64,000 nucleotides of DNA, taken from NCBI RefSeq assembly GCF_000160775.2, contig NZ_CM001024.1:2727241-2791240 (forward strand), read 5' to 3'. Numbering within the stretch: position 1 is the first letter of the stretch; every line of letters starts with the position of its first letter. Below are positions 40,048 through 48,457 of this stretch, in pieces. This DNA is from Aeromicrobium marinum DSM 15272. Its GTDB lineage: Bacteria; Actinomycetota; Actinomycetes; Propionibacteriales; Nocardioidaceae. The position numbers and the translations under genes are program-made. The notes under the pieces are model-generated. The model ran no database searches. It had not been told where the DNA came from and worked only from the letters and a program-made list of their open reading frames with translations.

Positions 40048-41517
40048 ATGACGTTCTTGCGCGCAGCTCTGGGAGCTGCTGTGGTCGCCACCGTGCTGGG
40101 TGCACCGACCGGTGCCGCGGCCTCGGTGAACGCGACGGCGGCCGACCTGCTGGCCGGGCTGCCGGTGGCGGCCGAGGTCCGCACCGGCTACGACCGTGAC
40201 CTGTTCACCCACTGGATCGACGCCGACGGCAACGGGTGTGACACCCGGCGTGAGGTCCTGCAGGCCGAGTCGCTGACACCGGTGGTCGTCACCGGGACCT
40301 GCACGATCGTCTCCGGGCAGTGGTACTCGGCCTTCGACGGGGCGACCTGGACGGACCCGGCCGACGTCGACATCGACCACCTCGTCCCCCTCGCCGAGGC
40401 CTGGGACTCCGGGGCGCGGACGTGGAGCGAGCCGACCCGTCGCGCGTTCGCGAACGACCTGGCCATCCCCGACTCGCTCATCGCGGTCACCGACTCGGTC
40501 AACCAGTCCAAGAGCGACGGCGACCCGGCCGACTGGATGCCGCCCCTCACCTCGGCGCGGTGCGACTACGCGGTGCAGTGGGTGACCGTCAAGACCCGGT
40601 GGCGGCTCAGCGTCGACCCGGCCGAGCAGGCCGCGCTCGCCGACACGCTGTCCGGTTCGTGCGGCGCCCGCGTCGTGGGCGCCCCGCCCGACGGGTCGCC
40701 GACCCAGGACGGACCGACGAGCTTCGTCGACGTGTCCGGCTCGCACGTCTTCCGCGACGAGATCACCTGGCTGGCCGGTCAGCGGGTCACCACGGGCTAC
40801 ACGGACGGCACGTTCCGCCCGGGTCAGCCGGTCCTGCGGGAGCAGATGGCGGCCTTCCTGTACCGCCTGAGGGGCGAGCCTGCGGTGCAGCTGCCGCCGA
40901 CCTCACCGTTCACCGACGTGCCGACGACCCACGTGTTCTACCGGCAGATGGTCTGGCTGAAGAGCCAGAACATCACGACGGGCTACGACAACGGCAACGG
41001 CACCATCTCGTTCCGTCCGGGCCAGCCGGTGCTGCGGGAGCAGATGGCGGCCTTCCTCCGCCGACTCGAGGCGAACCCGCCTGTCGCCCAGCCGAGCTCG
41101 CGCCCCTTCACCGACGTCGCGACCTCGCACGTGTTCCACCTCGACATCGTCTGGCTGGCGCGTGAAGGAATCACCACCGGCTACGACACCGGCTTCGGGT
41201 GCCGCGAGTACCGCCCGTCGGCGGCGGTGCTGCGCGAGCAGATGGCGGCCTTCCTGTTCCGGCTCGAGAACGGTGGGACCACCCCGCTGCTCGACGGCAG
41301 CGCCTGTCAGCCGCCCCCACCGCCACCGCCGGGCAACCCCGTCCCGAAGATCCCGGGCACCAACAACTGCCCGGCCTTCGCGCCGATCAAGGGCAACGCC
41401 AGCTCGATGATCTACCACGTCCCGGGCGGAGGGTCGTACAACGTGACCAACCCCGAGCAGTGCTTCCGGAGCGAGGTCGACGCCGTGGCAGCGGGGTACC
41501 GGGCCGCGCGCAACTGA
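40048..41517 (+). CDS. surface-anchored HNH nuclease with three SLH repeats and sunset-type tail
   Basis: 489 residues. A signal peptide (about 1-25) precedes a secreted HNH (DUF1524/GmrSD C-terminal-like) nuclease domain at about 30-215: the catalytic DIDHLVPLAEAWDSG with H111, then VNQSKSDGDPADWMPP at about 151. Three SLH repeats follow (about 222-275, 285-345, 350-410), then a PPPPPPPG linker and a C-terminal CPAFAPIKGNASSM...YHVPGG...TNPEQCF module of the sunset type. This would display a nuclease on the cell surface, for nutrient DNA use or defence. ATG 40048 has a GAGGGAG site upstream. Confidence 0.87.
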   Translation: MTFLRAALGAAVVATVLGAPTGAAASVNATAADLLAGLPVAAEVRTGYDRDLFTHWIDADGNGCDTRREVLQAESLTPVVVTGTCTIVSGQWYSAFDGATWTDPADVDIDHLVPLAEAWDSGARTWSEPTRRAFANDLAIPDSLIAVTDSVNQSKSDGDPADWMPPLTSARCDYAVQWVTVKTRWRLSVDPAEQAALADTLSGSCGARVVGAPPDGSPTQDGPTSFVDVSGSHVFRDEITWLAGQRVTTGYTDGTFRPGQPVLREQMAAFLYRLRGEPAVQLPPTSPFTDVPTTHVFYRQMVWLKSQNITTGYDNGNGTISFRPGQPVLREQMAAFLRRLEANPPVAQPSSRPFTDVATSHVFHLDIVWLAREGITTGYDTGFGCREYRPSAAVLREQMAAFLFRLENGGTTPLLDGSACQPPPPPPPGNPVPKIPGTNNCPAFAPIKGNASSMIYHVPGGGSYNVTNPEQCFRSEVDAVAAGYRAARN

Positions 41518-41678
41518 GGTTCGACCGGATCCGCTGAGCGGCGCAGCTCGAAGGTGTCTCCACGGCGGCTGGCGACCTCGGCGACTTCCTGGAGGCGCTG
41601 TGTCAAAAGTCGGGACACCCGCCCAAGAGTCTTCTAGAGTCGTGTGCGACCAGATCCCCCACGGAAGCGAAGGTACTC

Positions 41679-43340
41679 ATGTTCGGGTCTGTCGCGCCGC
41701 CCCGGCGCACCCCCCGCACCGTCTTGTCCGCGCTGTTGTCCCTGTTGGTCGTCGCCACAGCTTTGGTGACGACGTCGACCCCAGCCGCCGCGGCGGGTGT
41801 CACGATTTCAGGGACCGTCACCGACGACGTCACTGGAGAGGGGATCGACGACGTCTTCGTCGACGCCTTCTCCGACGATGACTTCAGCTTTGCGACCACC
41901 GACGAGTCGGGCAACTTCACTCTCACCGACGTGGCACCGGGCGCGTACACGATCGCCTTCAATGCGGACGGCTACGCGTTCGAGTACTACGACGACAGTC
42001 CGACCTTCGCCGACGCGACGGTGGTCGAGGTCGCCGCGAGTGACATCACCGGCATCGACGCCGAGCTGTCCGTCCCGGGGACGATCACCGGGACGATTGA
42101 CAAGTCCTACGACGCGGGAAGCGCGTCGGACATCTCGTACGAGCTCTTCCCGACGATTGACGTCTACCAAGGCGCTGAGCTGGTGTCCGGGACGGTGGCG
42201 GATGAATCCGGCGAGTACTCGATCGAGGGCCTGGCTCCGGGAACCTACCGTGTGGACTTCCAGCGGGCGAGTGGCCAGTCCATCGGCGCGGGCGAGTTCT
42301 TCGAGGACAAGCGTGAAAGTCTGGGCGCCGGGGCAGCGAACCTCGTCACGGTCACGGCCGGTGGCACGGTCCAGGCCGACGCTTCACTCGAGGAGGGCGG
42401 AACCTTCACCGGGACCATCCTGAAGTCCAACGGCCAGCCCTTGGCAGCCGGTTGCCGCGTCACGGCCTTCACCGAGGACGGCTCGCTGGCCACCCGCACG
42501 GCGTTCACCAACGAGGACGGCGAGTTCACCATCACCGGCCTGAGTTCAGGAAACTACCTGGTCGCCTCCAACGGCTTCGGATTCCCGACGGTCGATGGTG
42601 GGGAAGTGCCCGACTGCCCCGGTGGCGAGCAATTCCGTGCCAGCGCCACGACAATGTCGGTCGACGCTGGCCCGACGGCGACAGCCGTGTTCGGGGCCGA
42701 CACGGCTCTGGGCACCATGAGGCTGGCCGGACCCTCGTTCACCGACGTCGACCCGGCGCACGTGTTCGCCGACGAGATGCAGTGGCTCGCGACCCAGGGG
42801 ATCAGCAAGGGGTACGACAACGGCGACGGGACCACGCGGTTCGAGCCGTCGGCGCCGGTGCTGCGGGAGCAGATGGCAGCGTTCCTCTACCGGTTCGAGA
42901 CGATGCGCAACGGTGGTGAGGCGCCCGAGGTCACCCTGCCCGTCCAGGGTTCACCGTTCACTGACGTTTCCACCACTCACGTCTTCTACACCGAGATGGT
43001 CTGGTTGAGCCAGCAGCAGATCACCACGGGCTATGACAATGGCGACGGGACCACGCGGTTTGAGCCGTCGGCGCCGGTGCTGCGGGAGCAGATGGCGGCA
43101 TTCCTGTACCGGTTCGAGTTCGGCTCCGATGCCGAGGGTCCGGAGCACGAGGGTGGCCCGACCTTCACGGACGTGGCGCCGGGGTTCGTCTTCTTCGACC
43201 AGATCGAGTGGTTGGCCGAGACCGGGGTCACCACCGGGTACGACGAGGCGAACGGCACCAAGACGTACCGCGGTGGTCAGCCGGTGCTGCGGGAGCAGAT
43301 GGCGGCGTTCCTGTTCCGCTACGACCGCCTTCCGCGGTAG
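41679..43340 (+). CDS. exported carboxypeptidase-regulatory-like repeat protein with three SLH repeats
   Basis: 553 residues. A signal peptide (about 15-39, ends TPAAAAG) precedes three prealbumin-like repeats (about 40-110, 125-210, 235-330; ISGTVTDDVTGEGIDDVFVD, YSIEGLAPGTYRVDF, FTITGLSSGNYLVAS). Three SLH repeats follow (about 350-405, 425-480, 490-550). The codon usage has more A/T in third positions than neighbouring genes, which may reflect later arrival. ATG 41679 has a GAAGG site 6 nt upstream. TAGAGT at 41635-41640 is a -10 candidate. The conserved SLH upstream box is not evident here. Confidence 0.86.
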   Translation: MFGSVAPPRRTPRTVLSALLSLLVVATALVTTSTPAAAAGVTISGTVTDDVTGEGIDDVFVDAFSDDDFSFATTDESGNFTLTDVAPGAYTIAFNADGYAFEYYDDSPTFADATVVEVAASDITGIDAELSVPGTITGTIDKSYDAGSASDISYELFPTIDVYQGAELVSGTVADESGEYSIEGLAPGTYRVDFQRASGQSIGAGEFFEDKRESLGAGAANLVTVTAGGTVQADASLEEGGTFTGTILKSNGQPLAAGCRVTAFTEDGSLATRTAFTNEDGEFTITGLSSGNYLVASNGFGFPTVDGGEVPDCPGGEQFRASATTMSVDAGPTATAVFGADTALGTMRLAGPSFTDVDPAHVFADEMQWLATQGISKGYDNGDGTTRFEPSAPVLREQMAAFLYRFETMRNGGEAPEVTLPVQGSPFTDVSTTHVFYTEMVWLSQQQITTGYDNGDGTTRFEPSAPVLREQMAAFLYRFEFGSDAEGPEHEGGPTFTDVAPGFVFFDQIEWLAETGVTTGYDEANGTKTYRGGQPVLREQMAAFLFRYDRLPR

Positions 43341-43348
43341 CTGAGCAG

Positions 43349-43386
43349 GCCGGTCCGCCGGGGGCTCAGTCGCCCGGCGGACCGGC
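43349..43386. terminator. bidirectional hairpin terminator
   Basis: GCCGGTCCGCCGGG (43349-43362) pairs perfectly with CCCGGCGGACCGGC (43373-43386): 14 bp around a 10-nt loop. It begins 9 nt after the SLH gene stop and overlaps the stop of the convergent ligase gene, so it can serve both. Confidence 0.8.
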
Positions 43387-45141
43387 GAGCCGCTGCTCGA
43401 TCTGCTCGAGCAGGTCGGCCGCCGTCGGATCCTCGGGGTCCAGCTCGACGGCGCGCTCCAGGTCGTCCACGGCTCCGGCCCCGTCCTGCAGACCGAAGCG
43501 AGCCAGGGCGCGCTGGACGTGTGCCTGCGGATCGGTGGGCGCCAGCGCGACGACGCCGTCGAGGACCTGAAGCGCTTCGGCGAGCTCGCCGCGACGCAGC
43601 AGGGCCACCGCGAGGGCGAGGCCGGCGGTCGAGCTGTCGGGGGTGAGCTCCAGGCTGCGTGCCGCCCACCTGACGGTCGGGTCGACGGCCGACTCGTCCC
43701 CGCCCGAGGTCGCACCGGCGAGGGCCTGGGCCGCGATCAGTGGCAGGTCGACGTCCCACGGCCGCCAGCCGGCCGCGATCTCGAACGACCGGTCGGCGGC
43801 GGCCCCGCGACCTGCCGCAGCGGCGTCGACACCGTCGCGGATCACGACCTCACCCACGCAGGCCGCGAGCAGCACGACGGCAGCAGTACCGGCTGCCACG
43901 GACGTCGCCAGCGGCAACGGCGAGCGGGACTCCCTGGCGGCTGCGGCGATCAGGCCGCCGGCGAGGAAGGCCGCCCACGGGGTGGTGCCGGCGATCGTGA
44001 AGTGGGTGCTCAGCACGAGTCCGTAGCCGACCGTCGCGGCGAACAGACCCAGCACCAGGGGGTCGTCGGGTCGACGCCGCACACCGCGCCACCCGAGGGC
44101 GGCGATGAGGCCGGCCAGCGCGACGGCCAACAGCACCAGGAGCAGACCTCCGGCCGACCAGGCCTGCAGCAACCACAGGTGGGGCGAGTCCGGAGGAGCT
44201 GCGACGCCGACCCGCTCCACCCAATCGTCGTCGTGGTAGCGAGGGATGGCATCGACGAACCCGCTGGGTCCGACGCCGAGCCACGGGTGGTCGAGGCCCA
44301 GCTCGAGCGACTCGGTCCACAGCACCGACCGCCCGGTCACGGTGTGGAAGCCGAGGAGCCTCTCGCGGGCCTGCGGCAGGATCGCCACCACGGCGACCAA
44401 GCCACCCAGGACGAGCAGCAGCGGCCGGCGGCCGCCTCGCACTCCGGCCGCCAGGTGCACGACCACCACCACGGCCGCCGCACCGATGACGGCCCGCGAC
44501 CCGGCGAGGCCGATCGTCAGCACCGATGCGACCAGCCCGGCCACGTGCAGCGCCTGCCGGTCGGTCAGGGCCGGTCGCAGCAGCACGGCCATCGCGATCA
44601 TCGCGACGATGCCCTGGTCGGTGGCGTTGCCGAGCAGGGCACCCGGCCGGGTCGCGTCCGTCCCGCCCAGGGGCGAGGCGCCAAGGGCGTCGAGCACCGA
44701 GAACGCCGCGAGCACCAGGGCTCCCACCGCGGTGGCCCGCAGCAGCGTGGTCGCGGTGGCCGGGTGGCGCTCGCCGCCGAGCAGGCGAGCCCCGAGCCAT
44801 GCCGACGCGACGTAGAGGCCGAGGACGACCACGCCCTCGTAGCGGGGCCATCGGCCCAGCAGCGCAGCAGCCGGCGAGACCGAGGCGAGCGCCGCGACGA
44901 GCAGGACGAGTGAGCCGGCGCCGACCACACCGACGACCGCTGCCGGCAGCCGGCCCGTGGCGCGCGCCCGGGCGCCGACGGCGATCGCGACCGACACCAC
45001 CAGCAGCGGCGCGACGACGAAGCGTGCGAACCCGCCGGGGACGAGGGCCAGGGGGGCCAGGGCCATGAGCCATACCGCGGCCGTCGCGGAGCGGTCGCTC
45101 GCCGATGGGGCACCGGTTGCCGTCACAGTGGTCGCGGGCAC
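43366..45141 (-). CDS. O-antigen ligase/polymerase-like membrane protein with TPR tail
   Basis: 591 residues from GTG 45141 (GTG 45126 is an alternative). About 11-12 membrane helices span residues 15-430. The Wzy/WaaL-type periplasmic segment reads GRSVLWTESLELGLDHPWLG and then DDDW...DSPHLWLLQAWSAGG. A soluble C-terminal part (about 450-590) has two to three tetratricopeptide-like repeats (ALQVLDGVVALAPTDPQAHV, AVDDLERAVELDPEDPT). It probably polymerises or transfers a lipid-linked glycan outside the membrane. Lying inside the SLH island, it is a good candidate for attaching the anchor polysaccharide. Confidence 0.83.
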   Translation of the reverse strand: MPATTVTATGAPSASDRSATAAVWLMALAPLALVPGGFARFVVAPLLVVSVAIAVGARARATGRLPAAVVGVVGAGSLVLLVAALASVSPAAALLGRWPRYEGVVVLGLYVASAWLGARLLGGERHPATATTLLRATAVGALVLAAFSVLDALGASPLGGTDATRPGALLGNATDQGIVAMIAMAVLLRPALTDRQALHVAGLVASVLTIGLAGSRAVIGAAAVVVVVHLAAGVRGGRRPLLLVLGGLVAVVAILPQARERLLGFHTVTGRSVLWTESLELGLDHPWLGVGPSGFVDAIPRYHDDDWVERVGVAAPPDSPHLWLLQAWSAGGLLLVLLAVALAGLIAALGWRGVRRRPDDPLVLGLFAATVGYGLVLSTHFTIAGTTPWAAFLAGGLIAAAARESRSPLPLATSVAAGTAAVVLLAACVGEVVIRDGVDAAAAGRGAAADRSFEIAAGWRPWDVDLPLIAAQALAGATSGGDESAVDPTVRWAARSLELTPDSSTAGLALAVALLRRGELAEALQVLDGVVALAPTDPQAHVQRALARFGLQDGAGAVDDLERAVELDPEDPTAADLLEQIEQRLAGPPGD

Positions 45142-45194
45142 AGTGCAGTTTTGCAGACGCTCCGCACGCTCGACGGCTTCGTCCCGTGACCGTC

Positions 45195-45255
45195 TACGCA
45201 CTTCTGCGTATTGACTGCGGATGCAGGCCGAAACGCCCTCCAGAGGTGGCACCGT
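45195..45255 (+). promoter_or_regulatory. perfect palindrome and upstream box of the SLH-propeller gene
   Basis: TACGCA-CTTC-TGCGTA (45195-45210) is a perfect 6-bp inverted repeat whose left half matches the box before the tandem SLH genes. Exactly 31 bp after the corresponding 24-bp window lies CACCGT (45250-45255), a weak -10. The site is in the gap between the divergent ligase gene and the SLH-propeller gene and could act on both. Confidence 0.45.
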
Positions 45256-45273
45256 GCTGCCACGCTGTGGCGC

Positions 45274-47193
45274 GTGAAGATCTTCTCGAATGGTCCTGTG
45301 TCGGTCGTGGTGGGTGCGTTGCTCGCCCTGGGTCTGCTCGCTCCGGCCAGTGCGGCGCTGGAGTTCAGCGACGTCCCGCCGAGCCTCACGTTCGCCGACG
45401 AGATCGCCTGGTTGGCGTCGACCGGGGTGACCAACGGCTACGACGACGGCACCTTCCGTCCCTCGGCGCCGGTGCTGCGGGAGCAGATGGCGGCGTTCCT
45501 CTACCGGTACGAGGCGTACCGGACCGGCGCCGAGCCCGTGGTCGACCTGCCGCCGTCCTCGCCGTTCACCGACGTGCCCACCACCCACGTGTTCTACGAG
45601 CAGATGGTGTGGCTGGGCCAGCAGGAGATCACCACGGGCTACGACAACGGCAACGGCACGAAGCGGTTCGAGCCGTCGGCGCCGGTGCTGCGGGAGCAGA
45701 TGGCGGCGTTCCTCTACCGCTTCGAGTTCGGTTCCGACGCCGACGGTCCGGAGTTCGAGGAGGAGCCGACCTTCACCGACGTCGCGCCGGCGTTCGTGTT
45801 CTTCGACCAGATCGAGTGGTTGGCGTCGACCGGGGTGACCACGGGGTTCGACGAGCCGGGCGGGAGCAAGACGTTCCGTGGTGCGCAGCCGGTGCTGCGC
45901 GAGCAGATGGCGGCGTTCCTGTTCCGCTACGACGACCTGCCGATCGAGCCCGACGAGGCGACCGCCCGGGTGTCGGTGACCTCCGACGGCACCCAGGGCG
46001 ACGAGCGGTCGGAGAACCCTGCCGTCTCGGCCGACGGCCGGTACGTCGTGTACGAGTCGCGAGCGACGACCTTGGGGCCGGGCGACACCAGTGAGGACGT
46101 GGACATCTACCTGTCGGACCGGGTGAGCGGGTCGACGTCCCGCATCTCTGTCGCCGCGGACGGCACCGAGGCCGACGGATCGTCGCGCCAGCCGGCGATC
46201 TCGGCCGACGGACGGTTCGTCGCCTTCAGCTCGTCCGCGTCGAACCTGGTGCCGAACGACACCAACGATCGCGGCGACGTCTTCCTCTGGGACCGATCGA
46301 CCCGCGAGACCATGCGGGTGTCCGACACCTTCGACGGCAGCCAGCTCGACAACGACGCCTACCAGCCGGCGATCTCCGCCGACGGCCGATTCGTCGCCTT
46401 CGGCTCCGACGCGTCGAACCTGGTGCCGGACGACACGAACGGCCAGGCCGACATCTTCGTGTGGGACGCCGAGTCGGGCCTGACCGAGCTGGTCTCGGTC
46501 AGCACCGAGGGAGCGCAGTCCGACCTGAGCTCCGAACACCCCGCGATCTCGGCCGACGGACGCCACGTCACGTTCGAGGCGCGCGCGACCAACCTCGTGG
46601 AGGGTGACACGAACGCGGCCCTCGACGTGTTCGAGCGTGACCGCCAGACCGACACCACCACGCGAATCTCCGAGGGTTCCGGTGGGGCCGACGGTGACGG
46701 CGAGTCAGGTCTCCCGGCGATCTCGGCTGACGGCCGGTACGTGGCGTACGAGTCGCACGCGACGAACCTGGTGGCCGGCGACGCCAACGACTCCAAGGAC
46801 GTGTTCGTGTGGGACCGGCAGACGGGCACCACCGCGCTGGTGTCGGTGGGCGCCGGCGGCCTGCAGGGCGACGCCGACTCCTCCGCACCGTCGGTCTCCG
46901 CCGACGGCCGCTACGTCGCCTTCGACTCTCTCACGTCGAATCTCGTCGCATCGACCGGCGGCGTGCAGGGCGACGTCTTCCTGCGGGACCTGCAGGAAGG
47001 GACGATCACCGTCGTGTCGACCAGCGTCTCCGGGCTCCGGGGCAACGGTGCCTCGACCGGTCCGGCCATCTCCGCGGACGGCCGCATCATCGCGTACACG
47101 TCGGCTGCCTCGAACCTGGTGTCGGGCGACACCAACATGCGCCGCGACGTGTTCGTGTGGGACCGGGAGGCCCAGCGGGGGGCAAACTCCTGA
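45274..47193 (+). CDS. exported protein: three SLH repeats and a seven-bladed propeller
   Basis: 639 residues. A signal peptide (VVVGALLALGLLAPASAA) is directly followed by three SLH repeats (about 28-80, 95-150, 160-220), then a TolB/PD40-like propeller (about 230-639). Seven blades are visible, each with a PAISADGRYVAFES-like strand and a GDTNxxxDVFVWDR loop. Asp-rich loops may bind calcium. SLH at the N-terminus is opposite to most proteins in the island. GTG 45274 is chosen because the signal peptide follows at once; the open frame further upstream is uncharged filler. Confidence 0.86.
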   Translation: MKIFSNGPVSVVVGALLALGLLAPASAALEFSDVPPSLTFADEIAWLASTGVTNGYDDGTFRPSAPVLREQMAAFLYRYEAYRTGAEPVVDLPPSSPFTDVPTTHVFYEQMVWLGQQEITTGYDNGNGTKRFEPSAPVLREQMAAFLYRFEFGSDADGPEFEEEPTFTDVAPAFVFFDQIEWLASTGVTTGFDEPGGSKTFRGAQPVLREQMAAFLFRYDDLPIEPDEATARVSVTSDGTQGDERSENPAVSADGRYVVYESRATTLGPGDTSEDVDIYLSDRVSGSTSRISVAADGTEADGSSRQPAISADGRFVAFSSSASNLVPNDTNDRGDVFLWDRSTRETMRVSDTFDGSQLDNDAYQPAISADGRFVAFGSDASNLVPDDTNGQADIFVWDAESGLTELVSVSTEGAQSDLSSEHPAISADGRHVTFEARATNLVEGDTNAALDVFERDRQTDTTTRISEGSGGADGDGESGLPAISADGRYVAYESHATNLVAGDANDSKDVFVWDRQTGTTALVSVGAGGLQGDADSSAPSVSADGRYVAFDSLTSNLVASTGGVQGDVFLRDLQEGTITVVSTSVSGLRGNGASTGPAISADGRIIAYTSAASNLVSGDTNMRRDVFVWDREAQRGANS

Positions 47194-47245
47194 CCCCGTC
47201 CGCCGCGCGGTCGTCCGCCCGGGACCCCGACCCTAGGATGACCGT

Positions 47246-48388
47246 ATGCGTGGAGCCGGCCGTTCGAGGCGACGTCGACCGCCCCGACGCCTCTACCTGA
47301 TCGGTGTCGCCGGCCACCCGAACTTCGGTGACGAGGCGATCACCCGCGGGTGGTTGCGGTGGCTGGCGAAGCGCGAGCCCGACGCCGAGGTCTGGCTCGA
47401 CGTCCCGAACCCCGGCAACGCGACGGCCCTCCACCACGGGCTGCACCCCGGCCTGCGGTGCGTCGACACCCTGCACCGCCTGGCGTGGGAAGCGCCGGGT
47501 GACGACCCGCGTGGGGTCGGCGCCCACGTCACCGAGGTGCTCGACCGCCCGTGGGTCTCGCCGCGCTGGACCGCCGGGGTCGAGGCGTTCCGGTCCGCCG
47601 ACGTCGTCCACCTGCTCGGCGGCGGGTACGTCAACTCCGGTGCTCGGTGGTCCGCCGGACTGGTCGCGGCCGCGGCGTGGGCGGCCCCACGAGGCGCCCG
47701 GACGGGGGGCACCGGCCTCGGCCTCCTCCCCGCCGATGCCGCGCTGCGGGAGGTGTGGGCGGCGGCTGCACCCTCGTTCGACGTGCTCGCGGTCCGTGAC
47801 CACGCATCCGTGGCCGTCACGGGAGGCGTGGCCGAGCAGTCGCCCGACGACATCTTCCTCGGCGGCGTCGGCCAGCACACCCGGCGTGACGGCGACCGGC
47901 TCCCGCGGGTGATGGTGCTGGCCCAGCGCGACACCCACGACCGGTTCGACGACGTCGTCGCCACCGTGCGGGCGACCCTCGACGGCTGGCAGGTGGACCC
48001 GGCGGACGTCGGGTTCGCCGAGTGCAACCCGCCGGTCGACTTCGGCATCGTCGAGGCCCTGCGCGGGCAGTACCCGGACGCCCCGTTCTACGCCTTTCCC
48101 GAGGTGCTGCGTGAGGGCCTGCCGGCTGCGGCCCACCAGACGTGGATCACCACGCGGTACCACCCGCACCTCATCGCGGCGTCCGCCGGCGCCGCCGGCG
48201 CGGCGATCAGCGTGAGCGAGGACTACTACGGGGTGAAGCACGAGGCCGTCGTGGCGGCAGGGTCCGGCTGGACCGTCGCAGCACCCGGGGGGCAGGCGGT
48301 GCAGCCCGGCCCGGCGGGCGAGCTGGTGACCCGCGCCGTCACCCACACCCGTGCCCTCGAGGCCTTGGCGCAGCGGCTGTACCGCTGA
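47246..48388 (+). CDS. polysaccharide pyruvyl transferase family protein (CsaB-like)
   Basis: 380 residues. The family's landmarks are YLIGVAGHPNFGDEAITRGW near the N-terminus, DVVHLLGGGYVNSGARW, AVRDHASV and TTRYHPHLIAASAGAAGAA. CsaB of Bacillus transfers pyruvate from phosphoenolpyruvate to ManNAc of the secondary wall polysaccharide, creating the ligand of SLH domains. Presence among nine SLH genes makes the same job likely here. TAGGAT (47234-47239) ends 6 nt before the ATG, so it is leaderless. The next gene begins 69 nt later. Confidence 0.82.
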   Translation: MRGAGRSRRRRPPRRLYLIGVAGHPNFGDEAITRGWLRWLAKREPDAEVWLDVPNPGNATALHHGLHPGLRCVDTLHRLAWEAPGDDPRGVGAHVTEVLDRPWVSPRWTAGVEAFRSADVVHLLGGGYVNSGARWSAGLVAAAAWAAPRGARTGGTGLGLLPADAALREVWAAAAPSFDVLAVRDHASVAVTGGVAEQSPDDIFLGGVGQHTRRDGDRLPRVMVLAQRDTHDRFDDVVATVRATLDGWQVDPADVGFAECNPPVDFGIVEALRGQYPDAPFYAFPEVLREGLPAAAHQTWITTRYHPHLIAASAGAAGAAISVSEDYYGVKHEAVVAAGSGWTVAAPGGQAVQPGPAGELVTRAVTHTRALEALAQRLYR

Positions 48389-48457
48389 CCCACGGCCCCC
48401 ACCTGCGGTAGATTCTGCCCCGCACGGACGACGTCCCCGTCCCGACGAGAGGCAGGC

